Origin: Chlamydiota bacterium
GTDB taxonomy: Bacteria; Chlamydiota; Chlamydiia; Chlamydiales; SM23-39
Direction of reading: 5' to 3'
Length of the DNA stretch: 36,071 nt
Assembly (NCBI GenBank): GCA_027451585.1
Contig: DAIDIZ010000075.1
Location: forward strand, 1 to 36,071
The translations under genes were made by a program, and so were the position numbers. Positions 1 to 7,759 of this stretch are shown piece after piece; within the stretch, counting starts at the first letter, position 1; each line of letters opens with the position of its first letter. Under the pieces are notes generated by a model. That model worked only from the letters and a program-made list of their open reading frames with translations, ran no database searches and was not told the origin of the DNA.

Positions 1-7
1 AAGAAAA

Positions 8-107
8 CCGAATTTAAAGCATCAAATTTTCAATAAAAAAATTGGGGTTAATATTAATTCAATATTGACCCCAATTTTTTATTGGAAATTTGATAGCTTT
101 AAATCGG
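8..107. repeat. Large imperfect palindrome (inverted repeat)
   Basis: The segments at about 8-54 and 62-107 are near-complete reverse complements. The left arm contains AAATTTTCAATAAAAAAATT and GGGGTTAATATT; the right arm mirrors these with a few mismatches and one-base indels. Transcribed RNA would fold into a hairpin of roughly 45 bp. It lies outside any convincing gene. It could be a degenerate MITE-like element or a strong bidirectional terminator for genes on either side; the left neighbour is outside the window. Confidence 0.75.
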
Positions 108-138
108 CTTGCTTGGGTCATTTTGGAGTGGAACGAGT

Positions 139-176
139 ATATGCGGGAAATGGTTCAAAAGTCGGCTTTTTAGCCG
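139..176 (+). repeat. Family B repeat copy with small hairpin
   Basis: This stretch resembles the family B core (ATACCGGAAATGATTCAA then AAGTCGGCTTTTT) found at 24542, 25801, 26850, 27961 and 34254. Here it reads TATGCGGGAAATGGTTCA followed by AAAAGTCGGCTTTTTAGCCG. Its end forms a local 5-bp hairpin, CGGCT-TTTT-AGCCG, at 163-176. It lies 3' of the minus-strand SurA-like gene. Between 177 and 268 I see nothing further. Confidence 0.6.
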
Positions 177-268
177 CGTTAAGGCGTCGAAAATCACTCG
201 AACAAGGAGGAAGTAGTATTGGAGAGGAAATACAAACCCCACCCTATCCTGCTTATCTTGATCTCACA

Positions 269-1273
269 TTACCGCTGGGAAAAGGGGGTGAAGCGTTCGG
301 GGATGTTCTTCGTATAGGTGTATTGTCTACGGAGCTTCTCGAGATACGAAGTCGATTCTTCAGCCACAGCCTTTTGCATGAGCTGACTGCGGAGCGTTTG
401 GGAAAGAGATTCAAATTCAGGAGCGGGGTGGCTGTTTTTCTCTTGTAAATAGAAAATGCGAGTCACAACTTGTTGGGTTGATCTGCTTTTTTGCGTGACA
501 GGGTCGCTATAAGTGCCTGTTTCTAAGGAGGATAAGATTTCTCTGTGGCTTTCGGAGAGGTCGATGTCTTTAGCGGAAAGAAGCGAGGAGACTTGAGAGG
601 ATGGGTCCATTCCTTTAATCAGATCAAGAGCTGCTTCAGGCCCCACGCCCGTTTCTTTGAGGGCAGCAGAGAGTTTTTTCCCTAGTTCCTCTGATTGATC
701 TCCCTTGAGGGAGATGACCTGGTAATTCCACTCTTCGTAAGGGGGATGTTCTTTGAGATAGATGCGGAAGGCTTGCCGAATTTCTTGGGGAGTGACCTGC
801 TTCATTGCCTTGGCATGGATGAACCACCAGGTCATTCTTTGGACGATGAGATCGTCTTTGACCATTTTCGCGGCCTCTTCGTAGGAAAGTCCGAGAGTAT
901 CGAGAGTCGTCATCAAGTTCGGGCCAAACCGAAGTTCCATCTCTTCCCGGATTTCTCCATCAGAGAGGGGGATTTTTTTCTCTTCGGCATCGGCTAGAAT
1001 CAGCTCGTGGTCAATCATTTCATTTAAGACATGTTCCCAGCTATTTTGATAGAATTGGAGCCGAGCTTGGGAGGAATTTTCTAAATGGGAATAGTGTTGA
1101 TGGAAAGCGACATCCATCTTCTTTTTGACATCGAGAACCGAAATCAATTGACCATTGACGTTAGCGAGAATGGAATTTTGGACTGCAATCGGGTTGTCAT
1201 CGGCAAAAGGGATGGGAGGGAGACTACTTGCTGAGACGCAGGCGACGAACAAAAGAAGAAGGAATTGTTTCAT
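269..1273 (-). CDS. SurA-like periplasmic chaperone (SurA N-terminal domain)
   Basis: A 334-residue exported protein. It opens with a signal peptide (MKQFLLLLFVACVSASS), then a helical region typical of SurA/PpiC N-terminal domains: 'ILANVNGQLISVLDV', 'NEMIDHELILADAEEKKI', 'EIREEMELRF'. A C-terminal region begins near residue 190. I see no clear parvulin active-site pattern, so isomerase activity is doubtful and chaperoning of outer-membrane proteins is the safer guess. I chose the ATG that starts the signal peptide; an in-frame ATG 51 bases upstream would run into the preceding methyltransferase gene. It lies 25 bp downstream of that gene on the same strand, so they are probably co-transcribed. 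Family assignment is good, precise role inferred. Confidence 0.72.
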   Translation of the reverse strand: MKQFLLLLFVACVSASSLPPIPFADDNPIAVQNSILANVNGQLISVLDVKKKMDVAFHQHYSHLENSSQARLQFYQNSWEHVLNEMIDHELILADAEEKKIPLSDGEIREEMELRFGPNLMTTLDTLGLSYEEAAKMVKDDLIVQRMTWWFIHAKAMKQVTPQEIRQAFRIYLKEHPPYEEWNYQVISLKGDQSEELGKKLSAALKETGVGPEAALDLIKGMDPSSQVSSLLSAKDIDLSESHREILSSLETGTYSDPVTQKSRSTQQVVTRIFYLQEKNSHPAPEFESLSQTLRSQLMQKAVAEESTSYLEKLRRQYTYTKNIPERFTPFSQR

Positions 1274-1298
1274 AGAAGGAAGTATAAAGAAGTCGCTT

Positions 1299-2414
1299 TT
1301 AAGAAACAAGAAAGACTGCGGCAAAAAATCCGTCGGGGCCGTCGATTTCAGGGAAAAGGGAGAGAGGTGGTTTTTCCAATTTTAGAGGGAGTTTTCGGAG
1401 AAAATAATCCACTTGAGCTTCGTTTTCCTCTTTGAGCAGGCTGCAGGTTGCATAGACGAGTCTTCCCCCTTTTTTTACAAAGGAAAAAGCGGTTTCTCCG
1501 ATTTTTCTTTGTTCTTCTACGAGTCGATCGATGAGGAGGGCGTCGATTTTCCATTTTTGGTCAGGATTTCTTCGTAAAGTACCTGTTCCGCTGCAGGGTA
1601 CGTCGATCAGAACCCAATCGCATTTGCCCTTGAGTTTTCGCATCTGAGGGTGATGGGAGTTGAGGCATTGGCTGTTTTGGATGCCGGCTCTTTTGAGTCT
1701 CTTTTTTGCCTCCTGCAGAGCGTGAGGTCGAATGTCGTGGAGGTAAATTTGTCCTTTCCCTTTCATCGAGGGAGCAAAGGCAAGCGTCTTCCCTCCTGAT
1801 CCACTGCAATAATCGAGAACCCAGTCCCCTTCTTTGGCTTCGATGAGAGAGGCGATGAGTTGGCTTCCTTCGTCTTGAACTTCAAAGAGCCCCTCTTTGA
1901 ATTCGGGAAGGGAAAAGAGGGGTTCCCGTTTGTGAAAGCGAAGGCCTGCAGACGAATGGAGGCAAGGGGAGATAGAGAATCTCTCTTTCCATCGATCGAG
2001 CAGCTCCTCGCGTGTTATTTTTAGAAGGTTGGCTCGGATCGTTGTGGGGCCGTTTTGATTCAAAATCATAGCTAAACGAGAGGTTGTTTCCTCTCCAAAG
2101 GAAGCGCAAAACCGCCCGTATAAAAAGGGGGAAAGCCCTTTTTGGGCAAAGGGGGGAATGGTGGGGTCGCGTCCGATTGCAGTCCAGTCAATTGATTGAT
2201 AAAAAGAGAGGCGATCTTCTGGAGAAAAATGGTCAATGAGACTTTTCCATCGGACCATTCCATAGAGGGTATCCCCGATCTCTTTTCGGTCCTTCGATCC
2301 CAAATTGGGGTGTGCACGAAAGTAGCGGGAAAGAGAAAGGTCGAGTGGCAGGGGTGATTTTTCCCACTGGGTCAAAAAAGTATTGATGTGGCGGTTGAGA
2401 AATGGGTAACGCAT
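1299..2414 (-). CDS. RsmB/NOP2/Sun-family rRNA (cytosine-5) methyltransferase
   Basis: A 371-residue SAM-dependent RNA m5C methyltransferase. The SAM-binding motif is DYCSGSGGKT near residue 201. Motif IV is DVPCSGTGTL with Cys274 and motif VI is YATCS with Cys324; this Cys pair is the catalytic arrangement of the family. A PUA-like or partial NusB-like N-terminal region of about 140 residues precedes it, shorter than in E. coli RsmB. By family it methylates 16S rRNA, although a tRNA substrate cannot be excluded. It is the first gene of a minus-strand pair with the SurA-like gene. A possible -10 element (TATAAT, read on the minus strand) lies at 2445-2440, about 26 bases upstream of the ATG. 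Confidence 0.9.
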   Translation of the reverse strand: MRYPFLNRHINTFLTQWEKSPLPLDLSLSRYFRAHPNLGSKDRKEIGDTLYGMVRWKSLIDHFSPEDRLSFYQSIDWTAIGRDPTIPPFAQKGLSPFLYGRFCASFGEETTSRLAMILNQNGPTTIRANLLKITREELLDRWKERFSISPCLHSSAGLRFHKREPLFSLPEFKEGLFEVQDEGSQLIASLIEAKEGDWVLDYCSGSGGKTLAFAPSMKGKGQIYLHDIRPHALQEAKKRLKRAGIQNSQCLNSHHPQMRKLKGKCDWVLIDVPCSGTGTLRRNPDQKWKIDALLIDRLVEEQRKIGETAFSFVKKGGRLVYATCSLLKEENEAQVDYFLRKLPLKLEKPPLSLFPEIDGPDGFFAAVFLVS

Positions 2415-2439
2415 GGGGAGTAGTATAGACTAACCATTG

Positions 2440-2445
2440 ATTATA
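2440..2445 (-). promoter_or_regulatory. Candidate -10 box for the methyltransferase gene
   Basis: Read on the minus strand, the divergent spacer contains a perfect TATAAT about 26 bases before the ATG at 2414. No good -35 is visible at 16-18 bp. A second TATACT lies nearer the start. This is suggestive only. Confidence 0.3.
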
Positions 2446-2472
2446 TTCAGTTGATTTGGAATGCTACGGGCT

Positions 2473-2952
2473 ATGAACCCCATTCGCCTATTTTTTGCCA
2501 CCCTTTCTCGGTTTTTCATGAGCGCTGTTTTCATTGCAGGTGCGGTAAAAAATATTTTGGATTGGCATGAGACAGAAAAAAGTATTTTAACTGTTCTTGT
2601 CGAGTGGCAAACCTATGTCGATTTTTCTCAGTCTGCCCATGAGATCCTTTCTTTTTTTATCCCGTGGGTCTCTGTTCTTCAGCTCGGGGCCACTTTTGTC
2701 CTCCTCCTTGGAGGGCTCTTGCTCCTTTTGGGTTCTAGAGAAAAATGGGCAGCTTCCCTTCTCCTTTTGGTTTTGATTCCGGCCACAGTCTTGTGTCACC
2801 CTTTTTGGTGGATTGAGGGACCTGCTCGGGATCTGCAGATGGTGATGTTTCTCAAAAATCTTTCGCTCATTGGTTTCTTGATCCATATGTTAAGCTCAGC
2901 TCCTGCTGCATTTAAAATAGGGAATCGCTTTGACTCTTCTTCTTTTTCTTAG
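2473..2952 (+). CDS. DoxX-like four-helix inner-membrane protein
   Basis: About 159 residues with four hydrophobic helices. The first is 'FFMSAVFIAGAVKNI', which fits the DoxX pattern of a glycine/alanine-rich helix ending in Lys-Ile-like residues. The last begins 'MFLKNLSLIGFLIHM', matching the family's KNLALLGG-type helix, and a His-Pro-Phe-Trp motif precedes it. The ATG at 2473 was preferred over the in-frame ATG at 2461; both have weak ribosome-binding sequence. Its 3' end overlaps lnt by 23 bp, suggesting translational coupling. DoxX proteins are associated with redox or quinone functions, but no specific role can be read here. Confidence 0.7.
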   Translation: MNPIRLFFATLSRFFMSAVFIAGAVKNILDWHETEKSILTVLVEWQTYVDFSQSAHEILSFFIPWVSVLQLGATFVLLLGGLLLLLGSREKWAASLLLLVLIPATVLCHPFWWIEGPARDLQMVMFLKNLSLIGFLIHMLSSAPAAFKIGNRFDSSSFS

Positions 2953-4534
2953 TTTGTTCATTGTCTCTTTTGGACAAGGGGGTTGGATTCCTTATCTAGG
3001 GATAGGGGCTGCTTCTTTTGGCTATGCTCTTTTTTGGAGAAGTGCCTGCTCTTTATTTCCCAGAACAAGGGATCGGTTTTGGCTCTTTTGGGGTTGGTTT
3101 GTCATTGTCCAGGCAATTCAGCTCTCCTGGTTTACATCGACCGATTACATGGGGCCTTTGATTTTAGTGGTTTACGCATTTCTGCTCGGACTGATCGGTC
3201 TTCAATTTGGGTGTTTGGCCTTTTTTTTCAAAGACCCTATCAACTGGAAACGGGCGTTGGGAATCGCTGGGTGTTGGACCCTTTTTGAATGGAGTCGTCT
3301 TTTTTTTTTCTCAGGGTTCACCTGGAATCCTGTTGGATTATCTCTGGCCGATCCTCCCTATGCAATCCAATTCGCCTCTCTGTTTGGGGTGTACGGTCTT
3401 TCTTTCTGGGTGATTTTTGTGAATGCGATGGCTCTTTGTCGGAGGGGCAAATTATGGTCCGTACTGGCTCTTATCCCCTACCTTTTTGGGGTAGGTCAAA
3501 TGGGATGGGTAGAGTCGATGGGAGAGCCTGCTAAAAACATCTCAGTTGCCCTCGTCCAAACCGGGATTTTACCGGAGCAAAAAGATTTTCAAAGCGATTC
3601 TCCAGAAGCTTTTATCCATCCTCTGCATCAGTGGGAGAGAATTTGGACTGTTTTAGAGAAAATTTCTCCGGTAGATCTGATCGTTTTGCCTGAGGCGGCA
3701 GTCTCTCTGAGTGTATATCAACCTTTTTATTTTTTGAAGAATGTGAAAAAGGCGTGGGAAGCCCATTTTGGGACTGCTCTTCTTGAAGGAAAGGGGGAGG
3801 TTCAAGTGAGCAACGCCTTCCTTTCCCAGATGCTTGCGAACCATTTTCAATCAAATGTTATCGTAGGGTTTGATAGCAAGGAGAGGTCCTCTCGGTATAA
3901 CTCCGTCTTTCTGTTTAAGCCGGGCAAGCAGGAGATCGATCAGTACAATAAGAGGGTCCTTGTCCCTGTTGCAGAATATGTCCCTTTTCCCAAAATAGAG
4001 TGGCTTTCCGATTTTTTAGTCGATGAATTTGGAATTGGAGATTCATTTGACTTAGGAAAAGAGGCTGAGCTTCTTTTTGGGGAAAAATTTTCCGCTTTCA
4101 AAGAGCCGTTTCCGATCGGAGTTTCGATTTGTGTTGAGGAGACCTACAGTCATTTAATCCGCGATTTCCGAAGGAAGGGCGCTGAGCTACTCGTCAATGT
4201 CTCCAATGATGTCTGGTTTCCCCGTTCTCGACTGCCAAAGCAACATTTTCAACATGGACAGATCCGGGCGGCAGAAAATGGGGTGTATGTATTGAGATCC
4301 TGCAATACCGGAATTACAGGGGCCATTGATTGTTTTGGGCGAGTCGTCCAGACTCTTCCCCCTTCTGAAAAAGAGGCTGATCTTCTTTATTTGTCCATGC
4401 CTGTTCGCTCCTTTTCGACCCTTTATACGTGGTGGGGAGATTCTCCGATCTTGATCTTGAGCCTTTTGTTTTTTATATACGGATTGCGAGATAACCGTCG
4501 ATTGAGTTACACTAGACCTCTCATGGAGGGGTGA
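2930..4534 (+). CDS. lnt: Apolipoprotein N-acyltransferase
   Basis: A 534-residue inner-membrane enzyme that N-acylates the diacylglyceryl-cysteine of lipoproteins, the last step of lipoprotein maturation. The N-terminal ~200 residues form multiple membrane helices. A nitrilase-fold domain follows, with the catalytic triad visible as Glu255 (IVLPEAAV), Lys341 (QYNKRVLVPVAEYVPF) and Cys401 (GVSICVEETY). A last hydrophobic helix near residue 510 anchors the C-terminus. Length matches the family. It overlaps the DoxX-like gene and ends one base before the TTG of lpxC. The lnt-lpxC-fabZ-lpxA-fmt order is, as I recall, the one found in Chlamydia. Confidence 0.95.
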   Translation: MTLLLFLSLFIVSFGQGGWIPYLGIGAASFGYALFWRSACSLFPRTRDRFWLFWGWFVIVQAIQLSWFTSTDYMGPLILVVYAFLLGLIGLQFGCLAFFFKDPINWKRALGIAGCWTLFEWSRLFFFSGFTWNPVGLSLADPPYAIQFASLFGVYGLSFWVIFVNAMALCRRGKLWSVLALIPYLFGVGQMGWVESMGEPAKNISVALVQTGILPEQKDFQSDSPEAFIHPLHQWERIWTVLEKISPVDLIVLPEAAVSLSVYQPFYFLKNVKKAWEAHFGTALLEGKGEVQVSNAFLSQMLANHFQSNVIVGFDSKERSSRYNSVFLFKPGKQEIDQYNKRVLVPVAEYVPFPKIEWLSDFLVDEFGIGDSFDLGKEAELLFGEKFSAFKEPFPIGVSICVEETYSHLIRDFRRKGAELLVNVSNDVWFPRSRLPKQHFQHGQIRAAENGVYVLRSCNTGITGAIDCFGRVVQTLPPSEKEADLLYLSMPVRSFSTLYTWWGDSPILILSLLFFIYGLRDNRRLSYTRPLMEG

Positions 4535-4535
4535 A

Positions 4536-5408
4536 TTGTCCGTTTGTCGTCTAGATGAGATGCAGAATACTGTCGCTGGCCCGATTCAAGTTTCTGGCAT
4601 TGGGATTTTTACCGGCGCCTCCGTCGTTGTCAAGATTCTCCCCGCGCCTCCCGGGACAGGGATCGTCTTTCATCGGACCGATCTGCCCCGTTCTTTAGAG
4701 ATTCCCGCGCGTCTTGAATTTGTCGATGCGACCCCTCGATCGACTCGCCTGGTGCGAGGACAGGCTTCTGTTCTCCTCGTCGAGCATCTTCTCTCAGCCC
4801 TCTATGCTTACGGAGTGGATAATGCTCGCATTGAAATCAATGGTCCTGAAATTCCGGGAGGAGACGGGAGCTCCCTTCTTTTTATTGAGAAGCTCGATGC
4901 CGTTGGATTGCAATCTCAAGAAGTTCCCCGTTTCGTCCTAAAGATAGATAAACCTTTATTTTGGTCGGGTGGGTTTGTTCATCTCGTTGCATTGCCCAGT
5001 GATTCTTTCCAGATTAGTTATACCCTTCACTACCCTCACTCACCTTTCATTCGATCGCAGTATTGCTCTTTTTCCATTACACCAGAAACTTATAGGAAGG
5101 AAATTGCCTCTTGTCGTACCTTCTCTCTTTACGAGGAAATCCTTCCCTTTTTGGAAAAAGGGTTGCTGAAAGGCGGAGGATTGGATAACGCTGTTGTAAT
5201 TCAGGGGGATAGGGTGCTCAATCCAGAGGGTGTTCGGTTTTCAGATGAGATGGGGCGTCATAAAGTGTTGGATTTAATCGGAGATCTTTCTTTGATTGGT
5301 CACCGTCTTTGCGCCCATGTGATTGCGATCTGTTCAGGGCATGCTTCGAATGTCGCTTTCGGCAAAATCGTAGCTGGGGCCTATAACCTGAGGGAGTCTA
5401 ATGTCTAG
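4536..5408 (+). CDS. lpxC: UDP-3-O-acyl-N-acetylglucosamine deacetylase
   Basis: LpxC catalyses the committed, zinc-dependent step of lipid A synthesis. The 290-residue protein has the zinc ligands His84 (VEHLLSALYAYGVDN), His242 and Asp246 (DEMGRHKVLDLIGD). Glu83 is the catalytic base and His269 (SGHASNVAF) the likely general acid. The conserved INGPEIPGGDGSS loop follows the first zinc site. The TTG start at 4536 is supported by GGAGGG six bases upstream; an in-frame ATG at 4560 (MQNTV) lacks a good site but would give the usual N-terminal length. It follows lnt by one base and overlaps fabZ by 8 bp, so the block is clearly one operon. Confidence 0.96.
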   Translation: MSVCRLDEMQNTVAGPIQVSGIGIFTGASVVVKILPAPPGTGIVFHRTDLPRSLEIPARLEFVDATPRSTRLVRGQASVLLVEHLLSALYAYGVDNARIEINGPEIPGGDGSSLLFIEKLDAVGLQSQEVPRFVLKIDKPLFWSGGFVHLVALPSDSFQISYTLHYPHSPFIRSQYCSFSITPETYRKEIASCRTFSLYEEILPFLEKGLLKGGGLDNAVVIQGDRVLNPEGVRFSDEMGRHKVLDLIGDLSLIGHRLCAHVIAICSGHASNVAFGKIVAGAYNLRESNV

Positions 5409-5856
5409 TCGATCCTTTGTTTTCAATGCCAAGCAAATTAAAAAGATTTTGCCTCATAGTTATCCTTTTCTCCTTATTGATGGAGTGACCTATATCAATA
5501 TAGAAGAAAATGAGATCATCGGAGTAAAAAATGTCACGGTAAACGAACCCTTTTTTCAGGGGCATTTCCCTGACGTTCCGATTATGCCTGGAGTTTTAAT
5601 TCTCGAGGCACTTGCTCAAACGGGAGGGATTCTGGTTCATCAAAAAGGATATGACAAGAAGATTGCCGTTCTCTTGAACGTGAGCGAAGCGAAGTTTCGC
5701 AAGCCTGTCATTCCTGGAGATGTGCTCCATCTTCACGCAAAAGGAATCCATATCAGTGGTACTGGAGGGAAGATAATGGCCAGAGCGATGATCGGAGATG
5801 TGTTGGCGGCTGAGGCGAATATCACATTCGCTTTGGTAGATAAAGATAAACTGTAA
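5401..5856 (+). CDS. fabZ: (3R)-hydroxyacyl-ACP dehydratase FabZ
   Basis: A 151-residue hot-dog-fold dehydratase of type II fatty acid synthesis; it removes water from 3-hydroxyacyl-ACP. The catalytic His55 is in GHFPDVPIMPG and Glu69 in VLILEALAQTGG, both exactly as expected. It competes with LpxA for 3-hydroxyacyl-ACP, so its location between lpxC and lpxA links membrane phospholipid and lipid A supply. It starts 8 bp inside the end of lpxC and ends 14 bp before lpxA. Length is typical. Confidence 0.97.
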   Translation: MSSRSFVFNAKQIKKILPHSYPFLLIDGVTYINIEENEIIGVKNVTVNEPFFQGHFPDVPIMPGVLILEALAQTGGILVHQKGYDKKIAVLLNVSEAKFRKPVIPGDVLHLHAKGIHISGTGGKIMARAMIGDVLAAEANITFALVDKDKL

Positions 5857-5870
5857 CATAGCGGAATTTC

Positions 5871-6707
5871 ATGTCTAATATTCACCCTCAAGCGATTGTA
5901 GAACCTGGCGCCAAAATTGGAAAAGATGTTGTGATCGAACCCTTTGCGATTATCAAAGGGACAGTGACTTTAGAAGACCGGGTCGTGATCAAATCCCACG
6001 CGTATATTGATGGGAATACCACAATCGGAGAAGGAACAATCATTTGGCCAGGAGCGAGCATCGGAACGAAGACCCAAGATCTGAAATATCGCGGGGAGAA
6101 AACCTATGTTGTCATTGGCAAGCACTGTGAGATCCGCGAATTCGTGACGATCAATTCCTCCTGTCAAGAAAACTCGACAGTGCGGATTGGCGATCAGTGT
6201 TTAATTATGGCCTATTGTCATGTAGCTCATAATTGTGAGATTGGCAATGGGGTCGTGATGTCAAATGGAGCAATGTTAGCAGGTCACGTATTAGTCGGCG
6301 ACCATGCGATCATTGGAGGTCTCACTCCTGTGCACCAGTTTTCTCGGATCGGGAGCTACGCAATGGTTGGAGGCTTTAGCAGAGTCCCTCGCGATGTCCC
6401 TCCCTACACCATCGGTGCAGGATTCCCGTATAAATTGGGTGGGATCAATATCATCGGATTAAAGAGACACAAAGTCCCTCTCGAAGTGAGGGCGGCATTA
6501 AGTAAAGTCTTTAAAATCACCTATCGATCCGGGCTTCATCTCGAAGAGGCTGTCTCGCAAATTGAATCAGAAATTGAGCCTTTTACGGAAGTAAAACATT
6601 GGATCGATTTTTGCAAAACATCGAAACGAGGCTTAATTGGGCTCGAAGGCGTGACCAAGTCGAGCAGTTTCGTGGGTGATGGCGAAGACCAGTTCTTTGA
6701 AGAATGA
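5871..6707 (+). CDS. lpxA: UDP-N-acetylglucosamine acyltransferase
   Basis: LpxA transfers a 3-hydroxyacyl chain from ACP to UDP-GlcNAc, the first step of lipid A synthesis. The 278-residue protein begins with hexapeptide repeats of the left-handed beta-helix ([20 protein letters not shown]). The catalytic His120 is in [14 protein letters not shown], equivalent to His125 of E. coli. A helical C-terminal domain ([20 protein letters not shown]) follows. The ATG has a GCGGAA ribosome-binding site 5 bases upstream. It closes the lipid A block, with fmt 40 bp downstream. Confidence 0.96.
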   Translation: MSNIHPQAIVEPGAKIGKDVVIEPFAIIKGTVTLEDRVVIKSHAYIDGNTTIGEGTIIWPGASIGTKTQDLKYRGEKTYVVIGKHCEIREFVTINSSCQENSTVRIGDQCLIMAYCHVAHNCEIGNGVVMSNGAMLAGHVLVGDHAIIGGLTPVHQFSRIGSYAMVGGFSRVPRDVPPYTIGAGFPYKLGGINIIGLKRHKVPLEVRAALSKVFKITYRSGLHLEEAVSQIESEIEPFTEVKHWIDFCKTSKRGLIGLEGVTKSSSFVGDGEDQFFEE

Positions 6708-6747
6708 TACCATTGATCAGAAATAATCTTTTAATAAAGGGTATTCT

Positions 6748-7665
6748 GTGAAGATCGTATTTTTTGGAACCCCTCACTTTGCAGCAGAGATCTTGCGGTT
6801 TCTCGTTGAGAAAGCAGTTCCCATTTGTGCCGTTGTCACGCAGCCCGATCGTCCGCAAGGAAGATCCCTTCTCTTGACCGCCTCTCCTGTTAAAAGGGTG
6901 GCGCAAACGCACCTCGCTTCAATTCCTCTTTTCCAGCCCGAGAAAGCTTCTCACCCCCAGTTTCTCGAAGAGCTCTCCGCTCTTCAAGCCGATCTCTACT
7001 TAGTGATCGCTTATGGGCAAATTCTATCGCAGAAACTGTTGGATATTCCGCCTCTTGGTTGTATCAACGTGCATGCTAGTCTTCTTCCTCTCTACAGAGG
7101 GGCTGCTCCTATACAACGAGTTTTGATGGCGGGAGAGAAAAAAACCGGAGTTGCGATCCAAAAAATGGTGAAACAGCTCGATGCAGGAGATGTGATAGCA
7201 TCTAGCGAAACTTCGATTCCTGAAGAGATGAATTGTGCCGAACTGGAAAAGGCTCTTTGTGAATCTACAAAACCGTTGCTTTTAGACGTCCTTTCTTTAT
7301 TTGAGAAAGGGATCCCCCCCGGATTGGCACAAAACCACGAAAAAGCTACCTACGCTTCGAAGATTTCTCCAGAAGAAGGAGAGATCAAATGGGACGAGCC
7401 TTCGGAGAAGATCCATAATTTAGTTCGCGCTTTTTCTCCAAAGCCAGGCGCCTGGTGCTGGGTTCTGGGAAAAAAGATCAAAATTCTCCGTACTACTTTC
7501 TCAAGAGAAGGAGGGGGAAAACCTGGAGAGCTCCTTTCTCGAAAAGAGGGGATCATTGCCTGTGGAGAGGGAACCCTTCGCCTTCTCCAAATCCAGAGTG
7601 AGGGAAAACGGGTCATGAGTTGGTCCGAGTGGATCTGTGGCATGCCTCAACACATTTCATTTTGA
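6748..7665 (+). CDS. fmt: Methionyl-tRNA formyltransferase
   Basis: Fmt formylates the initiator Met-tRNA using 10-formyl-tetrahydrofolate. The 305-residue protein has the N-terminal Rossmann motif VFFGTPHFAAE. Catalytic residues Asn107 and His109 lie in INVHASLLPLYRGAAPI, which includes the signature SLLP, and Asp145 is in KQLDAGDVI. A smaller C-terminal OB-like domain for tRNA binding follows. It starts with GTG, preceded by AAAGGG about 7 bases upstream. It closes the lnt-to-fmt gene set; a hairpin follows its stop codon. Confidence 0.95.
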   Translation: MKIVFFGTPHFAAEILRFLVEKAVPICAVVTQPDRPQGRSLLLTASPVKRVAQTHLASIPLFQPEKASHPQFLEELSALQADLYLVIAYGQILSQKLLDIPPLGCINVHASLLPLYRGAAPIQRVLMAGEKKTGVAIQKMVKQLDAGDVIASSETSIPEEMNCAELEKALCESTKPLLLDVLSLFEKGIPPGLAQNHEKATYASKISPEEGEIKWDEPSEKIHNLVRAFSPKPGAWCWVLGKKIKILRTTFSREGGGKPGELLSRKEGIIACGEGTLRLLQIQSEGKRVMSWSEWICGMPQHISF

Positions 7666-7685
7666 GGTGGGTATCGAACTCGCCT
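7665..7685 (+). terminator. Hairpin just after fmt (terminator-like, no U-tract)
   Basis: AGGTGGGT and ACTCGCCT form an 8-bp stem (two G-U pairs) around the loop ATCGA, starting at the last base of the fmt stop codon. Only a mixed TTGAAAAATTCC follows, so intrinsic termination would be weak. It may act as a partial terminator or a 3'-end stabiliser. Confidence 0.4.
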
Positions 7686-7719
7686 TGAAAAATTCCTTTC
7701 CTTTATTTTGCGATTTCTT

Positions 7720-7725
7720 TACAAT
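7720..7725 (+). promoter_or_regulatory. Candidate -10 box for the inclusion-protein-like gene
   Basis: TACAAT lies 34 bases before the ATG at 7760, in an AT-rich spacer. The best-spaced -35 (TTTCCT) is poor. It supports a separate promoter for the downstream gene, consistent with the hairpin that follows fmt. Confidence 0.35.
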
Positions 7726-7759
7726 TTGAACCGTTTTTTAAATTAAGCAAGAGGAAAGC

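Noticed and set aside
65..448. Open frame covering the left palindrome and antisense to the SurA-like gene
   Set aside because: It overlaps the SurA-like coding sequence and starts in repeat DNA; no domain.
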